The notes below the pieces were generated by a model. It was given only the letters and a program-made list of their open reading frames with translations. It did not search any database and was not told the origin of the DNA. A program made the position numbers and the translations under genes. 64,000 nucleotides of DNA from Streptomyces sp. MspMP-M5. GTDB taxonomy: Bacteria; Actinomycetota; Actinomycetes; Streptomycetales; Streptomycetaceae. The stretch is from NCBI RefSeq assembly GCF_000373585.1, contig NZ_KB891866.1, positions 1 to 64,000 of the forward strand, written 5' to 3'. Positions 25,104-33,784 of the stretch are shown piece after piece. Positions within the stretch are counted from its first letter, which is position 1. Each line of letters opens with the position of its first letter.

Positions 25104-26291
25104 TCACCCCACCGCCAGGGCCGCCGTCGCCGCCAGCGTCGCCGTCACGGCCAGGACGAACCCCGTCCCCATGAAGCGCCGCAGCGGGATGACCGTGCCC
25201 TGGCCGCGGCAGCGCTCGAACCACAGCAGCGTCGCCAGCGAGGCCCACGGCGTGACCAGCGGGCCGACGTTCGTGCCGATGAGCAGCGCCAGCAGCTGGT
25301 GGTGGTTGTCGACCGGCACCGCCGCCTCGCCCGCCATGTAGACCGGGAGGTTGTTGAGGACGTTGGACAGGCCCGCGCCCACGCCCGCCGAGCGGAGCAT
25401 GCCGCCGAGGCCGCCGTCCGGCCCGATCGCCGCCGTCAGCAGCGTGTGCAGTCCGTGCGCGTCGACCGTCTCGACGACCAGGAACATCCCCGGCACCAGC
25501 ACCAGCAGCCGCCACGGCACCAGCGACAACCGCAGCTCGGCGGGGCGCCGCACCGCGAACGCGACCACCACGATCAGCATCGTGGTCAGCGACGCCGACC
25601 ACAGCGGCACGTCCGCCAGCAGGATCGCCAGCAGGAAACCGGCACAGGCCAGCGCACACACCCGGAACAGCACCGGATCGGCCGGCGCCCGCCGCTCCGG
25701 CGGTACGTACCGGTCGGAGCCCCGCCGTCCGCGCCGCCAGTAGAAGCCCCACAGGCACGCCATCGTCACGGCGATCGCGGCCAGTTGGGACAGGCCCATC
25801 GTGGCGGCCATCTCGACGGGGGAGAGCCCGACGCGGTTGGACGCCAGCAGGTTCGTCAGGTTCGACACCGGCAGCAGCAGGCTCGCGGTGTTGGCGAGCC
25901 AGACCGTCGTCATCGCCAGCGGCACCGGCGCGATGCCCACCCGCCCGGCCAGCGCCAGCATCACCGGCGTCAGCAGCACCGCCGTGGTGTCCAGGTTCAG
26001 CGCGATGGTGGTGACCGACGCGAAGAGCACACACAGCCCGAACAGCCGCGGATAGCTGCCCCGCCCGGTCCGCGCCACCCAGGACGCCACCGCGTCGAAC
26101 ACCTCGGCGCGGCCGGTCAGTTCGGCCATCACGATGACCGTCGCCAGGAACACCAGCAGCGGGCCGATCCGCGCCATCGCGTCCCCGGCGGGCGCGGTCG
26201 GCAACAGTCCCGTGGCCACACACACCAGGCCGCAGGCGAGCAGCCCGGCGGCGAGCCAGTCCAGGGGATGCAGACGCTTGAGAAATCGCAC
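25104..26291 (-). CDS. SLC13/ArsB-type anion transporter
   Basis: 395 residues from a GTG (RFLKRLHPLDWLAAGLLACG). About 11 hydrophobic helices. The family's two pseudo-symmetric Asn/Asp-containing loops are visible: TTIALNLDTTAVLLTPVML with TASLLLPVSNLTNLLAS in the first half, and NVLNNLPVYMAGEA with IGTNVGPLVTPWASLA in the second. These match ArsB/NhaD/SLC13 (ion transporter superfamily) carriers. Substrate could be arsenite, citrate or another anion; no arsenic genes are nearby. It ends 16 bases from the phosphatase stop and is divergent from the TIR-NACHT gene. Confidence 0.82.
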   Translation of the reverse strand: MRFLKRLHPLDWLAAGLLACGLVCVATGLLPTAPAGDAMARIGPLLVFLATVIVMAELTGRAEVFDAVASWVARTGRGSYPRLFGLCVLFASVTTIALNLDTTAVLLTPVMLALAGRVGIAPVPLAMTTVWLANTASLLLPVSNLTNLLASNRVGLSPVEMAATMGLSQLAAIAVTMACLWGFYWRRGRRGSDRYVPPERRAPADPVLFRVCALACAGFLLAILLADVPLWSASLTTMLIVVVAFAVRRPAELRLSLVPWRLLVLVPGMFLVVETVDAHGLHTLLTAAIGPDGGLGGMLRSAGVGAGLSNVLNNLPVYMAGEAAVPVDNHHQLLALLIGTNVGPLVTPWASLATLLWFERCRGQGTVIPLRRFMGTGFVLAVTATLAATAALAVG

Positions 26292-26384
26292 GCCCGACAG
26301 GGTCGCACACGGGGCCGGGCGGAGCGGGGGGAGAGAGGGGAGCAGAGGGGCGGGCCGACGGGGCGGATCGAGGGCGCAAACCAC

Positions 26385-26413
26385 CTGACCCGCCGCCCCC
26401 GGCCTCCTACGAT
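26385..26413 (+). promoter_or_regulatory. Leaderless promoter of the TIR-NACHT gene
   Basis: CTGACC (26385-26390), a 17-base spacer and TACGAT (26408-26413), followed by 6 bases and the ATG at 26420. No ribosome binding site precedes the ATG. Confidence 0.55.
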
Positions 26414-26419
26414 GGGACC

Positions 26420-29400
26420 ATGGTGACTGACGGGGAACTGCTCGGCCGGACGCGCGACTTGGACTTCTTCATCAGCTATTCGCCCGCCGACGAGCAATGG
26501 GCGTCCTGGATCGCCTGGACCCTGGAGGAAGCCGGGTACCGCACCGTCATCCAGGCGTGGGACTTCGTCGCCGGCACCAACTTCATCGACTTCATGGACC
26601 GCGGCGTCAGCGAGTCCGTCGCCGTCATCGCCGTCCTCTCCGGGCACTACGGCCGCTCCACCTACGGCCGGATGGAATGGCAGGCCGCGCTCCGCGCCGA
26701 ACCGGAGGAGCCCGAGCGCAAGCTGCTCACCGTCCGCGTCGAGGACATCCCCATCGAGGGCCTCCTCGCCACCATCACCTACGTCGACCTCGTCGGCGTC
26801 ACCGACGCCGAGGCCGCCCGCAGCCTGCTGCTCACCCGCGTCGGCCAGGCCGTCGAGGGCCACGCCCGGCCCGGCCGCCGCCCCGGCTACCCCGGCTCCG
26901 TGACGTCCAGCGGCTCCTTCGAGCTGCCCGGACCCGCCACCGCCGACGGCCGGCAGCGTCCGCTCGGCCGCACCGGCTGGTCCGGCCGCCGCCGCCCGGC
27001 CCGCGCGCCCCGGTACCCGCAGGTCCCCGACGCGGTCCGCGACCAGGGCGCGCTGACCGTCCTGCACCTCGCCGGCCCGGACTTCGGCCGCGGCCGCGAA
27101 CCGGAAGCACTACGCCGGGAGATCCGCGGCGACCTCGTCGAGCTGAAGGACGCCGGCGCCCCCGCACCCGACCTCCTCGTCGTCACCGGCGACCTCACCG
27201 CCTCCGGCAGCCCCCGCGAGTGCGACCAGGCGCTCAGCTTCCTCACCGGGCTGCGCTCCCAGCTCGACCTGCCGCCGCAGCGCGTCATCGTCGTCCCCGG
27301 CAACCAGGACGTCAGCCAGGCCGCCTGCCGCGGGTACTTCCACACCTGCGAGGCCGACGAGATCCCGCCGCAGCCGCCGTACTGGCCCAAGTGGCGCCAC
27401 TACACCCGCCTGTTCCGCGGCCTGTACGAGGGACTGGACACCGTCTTCGACAGCGACCAGCCCTGGACCCTCTTCCCGGTCCCCGAACTCCACACCGTCG
27501 TCGCCGGGTTCAACTCCTCGATCGCCGCCAGCCACCGCCCCGACGACCAGTACGGCTTCCTCGGCCGCGACCAGGCCGCCTGGTTCGCCGAGGCGCTGCG
27601 CGGCTACGAGGAGGAGGGCTGGCTGCGCATCGGCGCGCTGCGCCACCCGCTCACCGGCCGCCGCCGCCCCCAGGACGCCGCCGGCGGCCCCGGCACGCTC
27701 CGCGACGTCGACACCTTCACCCGACTCGCCGCGCCCCGCCTCCACTTCGTCCTGCACGGCCCCAGCGGTGGCCCCCGCACCACCGGCGGCGAGCCGTCCC
27801 ACGACCACCTCCCGCTCCAGAACGGCACCCTGCCGCTGTACGGTTCGGCCGCCCCCGCCGGGTTCGAGCTGCTGCGCGTCACCGCCGACGGCGTCACCCG
27901 CTGGACCGGCGCCGGCGGCACCCAACCGACCGTCATCCCCGTCACCTGGCACGGCGCCGGACGGCTCTTCGCGCTGCCCGGCGAGCCCGCCGCCCCGCCC
28001 GCCGCCGTCCCGACCGCCGACAACCGCGCCGTCGACGAGCCCGCCGACTCCCTCGCCGAACGCGTCAAGGAGGTCTGCCGCGCCCGCCAGGAAGGCGTCC
28101 GCCTGCGCGACGTCCCCCGTGCGGCCCCCGACGACCTCGCCCAGATCATGGTCACCTGGAGCGACGAGGGCGTCGTACGCCAGCAGCGCATCGCCGTCCA
28201 CCCCGGCACCCCCACCGACGCCGAACTCGACCGCTTCCTCGCCCAGGCCCACGCCACCGACACCGGATCCGAGGCCGAGCTGGTCCACGACGGCCCGCCG
28301 CCCGAGCAGTCCCTGCGCGAACGCGCCGGGCGCCGTGGCGTCCGCGTCCGCAGCTTCCTGGAGTTCCAGGGCCTCCTCGACCTGCGCGGCTACGTCACCG
28401 CCCAGACCGCCCGGCTGAGCAACGACGACCGCTACGCCCCCGACCTCTACCTCCCGCAGCGCTACCGCGACGCCGAACGCCCCGACGCCGACGAGCGCGG
28501 CCACCTCGTCGAGGCCATGCTCCAGCTCCTGGAGACCGACCACGGCCGCTTCATGCTGCTCCTCGGCGACTTCGGGCACGGCAAGACCTTCGCCCTGCGC
28601 GAGCTGGCCCGCCGCCTCCCCGAGCGCCTCCCGCACCTCACGCCGCTGCTGATCCCGCTGCACACCCTCGACCGCGCCCACAGCCTCGAAGGGCTGGTCG
28701 CCGCCCACCTCGCCGGCCACGACGTCGACACCATCGACCTGCGCGCGCTGCGCTACATGCTCGGCCAGGGCCGCGTCGTCCTGCTCTTCGACGGCTTCGA
28801 CGAACTGGTCAACCGCGTCAGCTACGACCGCGCCGCCGACCACCTCCAGGTCCTCCTCAACGCCGCCGTCGACAACGCCAAGATCGTGGTCAGCAGCCGC
28901 ACCCAGCACTTCAAGTCGCAGGACCAGATCCTCACCGCCCTCGGCGAACGCGTCGGCCTGATCCCGCAGCGCCGCATCCTCTCCGTCGAGGGCTTCGTCC
29001 CCGAGCAGATCCGTGCCTACCTCGTCAACCGCTACGGCGACGAGGCCACCGCCGACCGCCGCTTCGAACTCCTCGGCAACATCCCCGACCTGCTCGCCCT
29101 GTGCGCCAACCCCCGGCTGCTCAGCTTCGTCGCCGACCTCGACCCCGACCAGCTGCGCGCCGTCGCCGGCGCCGGCCGCGCCCTGAGCCCCGCCCGGCTC
29201 TACGAGGACGTCTTCACCGCCTGGCTCGTCCACGAGGAACGCCGCGGCCAGGGCGGCCCCGGCGCCGCCCCCGGCCTCACCCTCGACCACCTCTGGGCCG
29301 CCGTCACCGCCCTCGCCCTCCGCCTGTGGCACACCGGCCGCGCCGCGCTGCACCTCGACGAACTGACCGACACCGTCGCCACCGCCCTCGCCGGGCTCGC

Positions 29401-32254
29401 CGGCACCACCCTCACCACCCAGGAGAGCGCCCAGGCCGTCGGCGCCGGAAGCCTGCTGATCCGCACCGACGACGGCCTGTTCCAGTTCATCCACGGCTCC
29501 GTCGTCGAATGGCTGGTCGCCCGCGAGGCCGCCGACCGCCTCGCCGACGGCGACAGCACCCTGCTCGCCGCCCGCCCGCTGAGCGCCCTCGCCGTCGAGT
29601 TCTTCTGCGACCTCGCCGACCACGACCTGAGCACCGCCTGGGTCCGCACCGTCCTCAACGCCCCCGGGCCCGGCGTCAGCGACGCCGCCCGCGCCAACGC
29701 CGTCCGCGTCATCGACCGGCTGCGGGTCCCCGCCGGCGCCGACCTGCGCGGCGCCCGGCTCTCCGGCGAGGACCTCTCCGGGCGGGACTTCTCCGGCGTC
29801 GATCTCACCGGCGCCGACCTCACCGACACCCGCCTCATCGGCGCCGACCTCTCCGGCGCCGTGCTGCGCGACGCCCGCCTCAACGGCGCCCGCCTCGACC
29901 ACGCCGACCTCTCCGGCGCCGACGTCACCGGCGCCGATCTGCGCGGCACCCGCCTGACCCGCACCGATCTGCGCGGCGCCCGCCTGACCCGCAGCCGCTG
30001 GCAGCGCGCCGCGCTCATCGACCCGCTCACCGACCCGCAGGTCCGCGCCGCCCCCGAGCTGCGCACCGCCGCCCTCGCCCCCGGCATGCCGGTCGAGGTC
30101 GGCTTCCGCCCGGCCGCCGTCGGCGTCCCCTACGGCTTCGACATGCGCACCAGCCGGCTGCCCGAACCCCTCTCGTACAGCCCCGAGGGCGAACTCCTCG
30201 CCGTGGGCAGCGAGGACGGCGGCGTACTGGTCTGTGCCGCCGAGACCGGCCGCGCGCTGCGCACCCTGCACGGCCACGAAGGCCGCGTCTACGCCGTGAA
30301 GTTCCGCTCCCGGATCCTCGCCACCGGCAGCTCCGACGGCACCGTCCGCCTGTGGGACCCGGTCTCCGGACGCCAGCTGCACTGCCTGGACATCCACCCC
30401 GGCGGTGTCTGGCCGGTCTCCCTCGACGACGCCGGGACCCTCGTCGCCACCGGCGACGCCGACGGCCTGGTGACCCTCTGGGACGCCGCCACCGGCGAAC
30501 CGCTGCACCGGCTCCCCGGCCACACCGCCCCCGTCTACACCGCGGTCTTCAGCGCCGACGGACGCACCCTCGTCACCGGCGACGCCGCCGCCAACCTCCG
30601 CATCTGGAACACCCGCACGGGAGCGTGCACCGGTAGCCTCGACGGCCACGAAGGCGCCGTGTACCGCGCCCGGTTCAGCCCGGACGGCACCCTGCTGGCC
30701 ACCGGCGACCAGGGCGCCGACGACCACGGCACGGTCCGGGTCTGGCAGCTGGCCGAGCGCCGCCTGCTGCACACCTTCACGGGCCACACCGGCCGCGTCT
30801 ACACCCTCGACTTCCACCCCGAGGGCAACCTCCTCGTCAGCGGCGACACCGACGGCCAGGTCCGCCTGTGGGACCCGGTCGTCGGCGCCCCCGCCGGCGC
30901 GCTGGAGCGCTGCACCGGCGCCGTCTACCAAGTCCTGTTCGGCAGCGCCGGAGGGCTCCTCGCCGCCTGCGACAGCGACGGCACCGTCCGCCTGTGGCGC
31001 GTCGCCCTCTCCGGCGGCCACCGCGCGATCAGCCTGCTGCGCCAGCAGCCCGTCGAGCACCGCGGCTCTGCCTGGGCCTGCCGCTTCCGCCCGCACGACA
31101 GCCAGCTCGTCACCGTCGGCAACGACGGCGGCGCCCAGATCTGGAACGCCGACACCGGCCAGGGCCAGCGCATCCTGCGCGGCCACGGCCGCCGGGTCAA
31201 CACCGTCGCCTTCAGCGCCGACGGCGCCCGCCTGGCCACCAGCGGCAACGACGGAATCGTCCGCCTCTGGGACGCCCGCACCGGCCGCCGCACCGCCGAA
31301 CTCACCGGCCGCGGCGACCGGTTGATCTCCGCGGTCTTCAGCCCCGCCGGCCCGATACTCGGCACCGCCAGCAACGACGGCGACGTCTACCTCTGGAACG
31401 CCGTCACCGGCGAGTACCTCCGCGAGATGGACGTGGAGACCGACCACACCTGGGCCGAGGCGTTCAGCACCGACGGCACGCTGCTCGCCACCGCCAACGA
31501 CGACGACTCGGTCCGGCTGTGGTGGCGCGCCACCGGCGCCCATGTCGCCACCCTCGCCGAGCACCGCGGCCGGGTGCGGTCCATCGCCTTCCGTGGCGAC
31601 GGCGCCACCCTCGCCACCGGCTGCGACGACGGCCGGGTCCGCCTCTGGGACCAGGAGAGCGGCCATCTGACGGCCGAACTCGACGGCCACGGCGACCGCG
31701 TCTACGCCGTCGCCTTCGGCTGCCACGACTCCGGCGACGCCGACGGCGACTGGCTGGCCAGCGCCTCCTGGGACGGCACCGCCATCGTCTGGCGCGACGG
31801 CGCTCCCCGCCACATCCTGACCGGACACCAGGGACGGCTCTGGGCGGCCGTCGCCCACCCCCGGCTGCCGCTGCTCGCCACCGCCGGCGACGACCGCGTC
31901 ATCTGCCTCTGGGACACCCGCACCGGCACCCGCACCGCCCGCCTCACCGGTCACACGGGGCGGGTGTTCTCGCTCGCCTTCAGTCCCGACGGCACCCGCC
32001 TGGCCAGCGGCGGCGAGGACGGCACGGTCCGCCTGTGGAGCATTCCCGCACCGGACGGGCCGCCCACCCCGCACGCCACCCTCATCGGCGTCCCCGGCGG
32101 CTGGGCGGCGCTCACCCCCGAGGGCGGCTACAAGTACGAGGGCGAGGTGGTCGGCGAGTTCTGGCACGTCGTCGGCATGGCCCGCTTCACCCCCGGCGAA
32201 CTGGACGAGTACGTCCCCGGCGTCCACCGCCTGCCACTCGACGCGGAGCTGTGA
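26420..32254 (+). CDS. TIR - degenerate phosphoesterase - NACHT - pentapeptide - WD40 protein
   Basis: 1944 residues. TIR (about 14-145): DLDFFISYSPADEQWASWIAWTLE and STYGRMEWQAAL, with Glu86 at the usual NADase glutamate position. Calcineurin-like fold (about 210-460) whose metal motifs are altered: LHLAGPDFG for DLH, GNQD for GNHD, HGPSG for GHxH; only GDLTASG survives. NACHT ATPase: Walker A GDFGHGKT (about 716-723), Walker B VVLLFDGFDEL (about 785-795). Pentapeptide repeats (about 1107-1195, A(D/N)LxG pattern). About 15 WD40 repeats (about 1245-1880) and a conserved-looking tail (GGWAALTPEGGY). TIR enzymes hydrolyse NAD or make nucleotide signals; NACHT ATPases switch by oligomerising; WD40 blades sense. 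An NLR-like conflict protein acting in the cytoplasm. Monocistronic. Confidence 0.88.
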   Translation: MVTDGELLGRTRDLDFFISYSPADEQWASWIAWTLEEAGYRTVIQAWDFVAGTNFIDFMDRGVSESVAVIAVLSGHYGRSTYGRMEWQAALRAEPEEPERKLLTVRVEDIPIEGLLATITYVDLVGVTDAEAARSLLLTRVGQAVEGHARPGRRPGYPGSVTSSGSFELPGPATADGRQRPLGRTGWSGRRRPARAPRYPQVPDAVRDQGALTVLHLAGPDFGRGREPEALRREIRGDLVELKDAGAPAPDLLVVTGDLTASGSPRECDQALSFLTGLRSQLDLPPQRVIVVPGNQDVSQAACRGYFHTCEADEIPPQPPYWPKWRHYTRLFRGLYEGLDTVFDSDQPWTLFPVPELHTVVAGFNSSIAASHRPDDQYGFLGRDQAAWFAEALRGYEEEGWLRIGALRHPLTGRRRPQDAAGGPGTLRDVDTFTRLAAPRLHFVLHGPSGGPRTTGGEPSHDHLPLQNGTLPLYGSAAPAGFELLRVTADGVTRWTGAGGTQPTVIPVTWHGAGRLFALPGEPAAPPAAVPTADNRAVDEPADSLAERVKEVCRARQEGVRLRDVPRAAPDDLAQIMVTWSDEGVVRQQRIAVHPGTPTDAELDRFLAQAHATDTGSEAELVHDGPPPEQSLRERAGRRGVRVRSFLEFQGLLDLRGYVTAQTARLSNDDRYAPDLYLPQRYRDAERPDADERGHLVEAMLQLLETDHGRFMLLLGDFGHGKTFALRELARRLPERLPHLTPLLIPLHTLDRAHSLEGLVAAHLAGHDVDTIDLRALRYMLGQGRVVLLFDGFDELVNRVSYDRAADHLQVLLNAAVDNAKIVVSSRTQHFKSQDQILTALGERVGLIPQRRILSVEGFVPEQIRAYLVNRYGDEATADRRFELLGNIPDLLALCANPRLLSFVADLDPDQLRAVAGAGRALSPARLYEDVFTAWLVHEERRGQGGPGAAPGLTLDHLWAAVTALALRLWHTGRAALHLDELTDTVATALAGLAGTTLTTQESAQAVGAGSLLIRTDDGLFQFIHGSVVEWLVAREAADRLADGDSTLLAARPLSALAVEFFCDLADHDLSTAWVRTVLNAPGPGVSDAARANAVRVIDRLRVPAGADLRGARLSGEDLSGRDFSGVDLTGADLTDTRLIGADLSGAVLRDARLNGARLDHADLSGADVTGADLRGTRLTRTDLRGARLTRSRWQRAALIDPLTDPQVRAAPELRTAALAPGMPVEVGFRPAAVGVPYGFDMRTSRLPEPLSYSPEGELLAVGSEDGGVLVCAAETGRALRTLHGHEGRVYAVKFRSRILATGSSDGTVRLWDPVSGRQLHCLDIHPGGVWPVSLDDAGTLVATGDADGLVTLWDAATGEPLHRLPGHTAPVYTAVFSADGRTLVTGDAAANLRIWNTRTGACTGSLDGHEGAVYRARFSPDGTLLATGDQGADDHGTVRVWQLAERRLLHTFTGHTGRVYTLDFHPEGNLLVSGDTDGQVRLWDPVVGAPAGALERCTGAVYQVLFGSAGGLLAACDSDGTVRLWRVALSGGHRAISLLRQQPVEHRGSAWACRFRPHDSQLVTVGNDGGAQIWNADTGQGQRILRGHGRRVNTVAFSADGARLATSGNDGIVRLWDARTGRRTAELTGRGDRLISAVFSPAGPILGTASNDGDVYLWNAVTGEYLREMDVETDHTWAEAFSTDGTLLATANDDDSVRLWWRATGAHVATLAEHRGRVRSIAFRGDGATLATGCDDGRVRLWDQESGHLTAELDGHGDRVYAVAFGCHDSGDADGDWLASASWDGTAIVWRDGAPRHILTGHQGRLWAAVAHPRLPLLATAGDDRVICLWDTRTGTRTARLTGHTGRVFSLAFSPDGTRLASGGEDGTVRLWSIPAPDGPPTPHATLIGVPGGWAALTPEGGYKYEGEVVGEFWHVVGMARFTPGELDEYVPGVHRLPLDAEL

Positions 32255-32285
32255 CACCGGCCCGCGACGGCTCCGCCCCTGCGCC

Positions 32286-33038
32286 TCAGCCGGTGGCCCC
32301 GTCGGCCCCGTTGGTCAGAGTGCCGTCGAGGAGGGTGAGCAGACGGTCCCAATGGCGCTGCAGGCCGGAGGAGTTGAAGGCGTCGGTGTCGGACATGGTG
32401 AAGCCGTGGACGGTGCCGGGGTAGATCTCGGAGGTGTGGTCGACACCCGCGGCGTCCAGGGCCTGGTTGAGCTCGCCGAGGGCCTCGGGCGAGATGTCGG
32501 ACTCGGCGTGGCCGAGGTGGACCCGGGCGGTGATCTCGGCGAGGAGGCCGGGCCCGTCGGCGGCCACCGGGCCGTGGAATCCGGCGACGGCGGCCACCTG
32601 GCCGGGGTGGGCCGCGGCGGTGCGCATCGCCAGGAGGCCGCCTATGCAGTAGCCGGTCACCGCCACCGGTCCGGCGCCGACCTCGGGCCGGGTGGTGAGG
32701 AACCCGAGGTAGGCGTCGGCGTCGCGCAGGACCCGGTCGGCGGTGTGCGCCTCGATCAAGGGCATCAGCCGGGCCATGAGCGCGGGGCGGGACTCTTCTC
32801 CGATGTGCTCGGGGAGTTCGATCAGCGGTGCCGGGCCGTGCCGGTAGAAGAGGTTCGGGACGAGCACGTAGTACCCGTGCCCGGCCAGTTCGCGGGCCAT
32901 CTCCCGCAGCACGGGCCGGAGGCCGAAGCCGTCCGCGTACATCAGCACCCCCGGGTGCCGCTCGCCGTGGTCGGGGAAGGCGGCGAACGCGTCGGCCTGA
33001 CCGTCGGGGGTGGGAATCTGCAGTGTCTGGAGGGGAAT
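32286..33038 (-). CDS. Dienelactone hydrolase-family protein, apparent ATT start
   Basis: About 250 residues of alpha/beta hydrolase fold. Catalytic Cys in VTGYCIGGLLAM and His in YPGTVHGFTM match dienelactone hydrolase; the acid is probably in HLGHAESD. Homologues start M-x-LQTLxIPTPDGxADA, and that sequence is present from 33038 but with ATT as first codon; a strong GGAAGGAAG sits 6-9 bases upstream. The first conventional start (GTG at 32948) would lose the first beta strands. Either ATT is used, as in infC, or an ATG was mutated. Divergent from the MarR gene, with two near-identical dyads between them, so probably its repressed target. Confidence 0.82.
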   Translation of the reverse strand: MPLQTLQIPTPDGQADAFAAFPDHGERHPGVLMYADGFGLRPVLREMARELAGHGYYVLVPNLFYRHGPAPLIELPEHIGEESRPALMARLMPLIEAHTADRVLRDADAYLGFLTTRPEVGAGPVAVTGYCIGGLLAMRTAAAHPGQVAAVAGFHGPVAADGPGLLAEITARVHLGHAESDISPEALGELNQALDAAGVDHTSEIYPGTVHGFTMSDTDAFNSSGLQRHWDRLLTLLDGTLTNGADGATG

Positions 33039-33071
33039 GGCGGATCTTCCTTCCTGGAGTCGACTCGACTT

Positions 33072-33090
33072 CCGTTAGTCCCACTAACGG
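33072..33090. promoter_or_regulatory. MarR operator 1
   Basis: CCGTTAGTCCCACTAACGG: perfect 8-base arms around CCC, 34 bases upstream of the hydrolase start. Same sequence class as operator 2. Confidence 0.82.
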
Positions 33091-33113
33091 TGTCGGCGGG
33101 AGCGAAGGTACAT

Positions 33114-33130
33114 CGTTAGTGGGACTAACG
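33114..33130. promoter_or_regulatory. MarR operator 2
   Basis: CGTTAGTGGGACTAACG: perfect 7-base arms around GGG, the reverse complement of operator 1's core. It covers the expected -35 region of the MarR promoter (-10 TAAGAT at 33138-33143), so binding should block transcription of marR. Confidence 0.82.
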
Positions 33131-33150
33131 CAATGGATAAGATGGGCGTC

Positions 33151-33633
33151 ATGACCAGTGCCGAAGCCGCGGACCGGCCCGACGACGACGCGCCCAGGAC
33201 GCCCGACCGGCTGCGTCGACGGACGAGCCGGCTGCTGTCGCAGCTGACCGCCCGGTCGGACCGGCTGATCAACGACGGCCTGGCCCGGGTCGACGCCCGT
33301 AAGTGGCACTACGCCGTGCTCGCCTCGCTGCAGGACTTCGGACCGGGCAGCCAGGCCGTGCTGAGCCGCCGCACCGGCATCTACCGCAGCGACCTGGTCG
33401 GCGTGCTCAACGAACTGGCCGAGCGCGACCTCGTGGAGCGGGCGCCGGACCCCGACGACCGGCGCCGCAACGTCGTCACGATCTCCGCCCGGGGCCGCCG
33501 GCACCTGCGCCGCCTCGACAAGGTCCTGGACGACCTCCACGACGAGCTGCTCGAACCGCTGGGCCCGGCCGAACGCGACCAGCTCGCGCAGCTGCTCGGC
33601 CGCCTGCTGGACCACCACTCCCGCCCCTCCTGA
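33151..33633 (+). CDS. MarR-family transcriptional regulator
   Basis: 160 residues. After a hydrophilic N-terminus, a dimerisation helix, then the winged HTH: HYAVLASLQDFGPGSQAVLSRRTGIYRSDLVGVLNELAERDLVERAPDPDDRRRNVVTISARG, with the DxRRRxVxLT-type wing that defines MarR proteins. The ATG at 33151 is preferred over 33133 because TAAGAT (33138-33143) lies 7 bases before it and no ribosome binding site serves either codon. Two matching operators separate it from the divergent hydrolase. A phenolic or aromatic ligand would fit the family and the target, but is inferred. Confidence 0.88.
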   Translation: MTSAEAADRPDDDAPRTPDRLRRRTSRLLSQLTARSDRLINDGLARVDARKWHYAVLASLQDFGPGSQAVLSRRTGIYRSDLVGVLNELAERDLVERAPDPDDRRRNVVTISARGRRHLRRLDKVLDDLHDELLEPLGPAERDQLAQLLGRLLDHHSRPS

Positions 33634-33784
33634 CCCCGCGCGGGGCATCCGACGGCGGATCGGCGTTCCGCGTTCCGGACGCGTTCAACTACCGGCCACG
33701 CACACTGCGCACTCTTTGGAACGAGAGATTCCGATTGGTGACACCCCGGTGGCCGGGCGCGCCCGCCACCGCACGGAGGGCCCC

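Noticed and set aside
26497..30636. Second plus-strand frame inside the TIR-NACHT gene
   Set aside because: Arg/Pro-rich out-of-frame translation typical of high-GC DNA.
27110..32257. Very long open frame (about 1715 codons) antisense to the TIR-NACHT gene
   Set aside because: Mirror frame of a G/C-third-position gene; composition is Gly/Val/Ala/Glu-poor in variety, with no domain, while the plus strand has clear motifs throughout.
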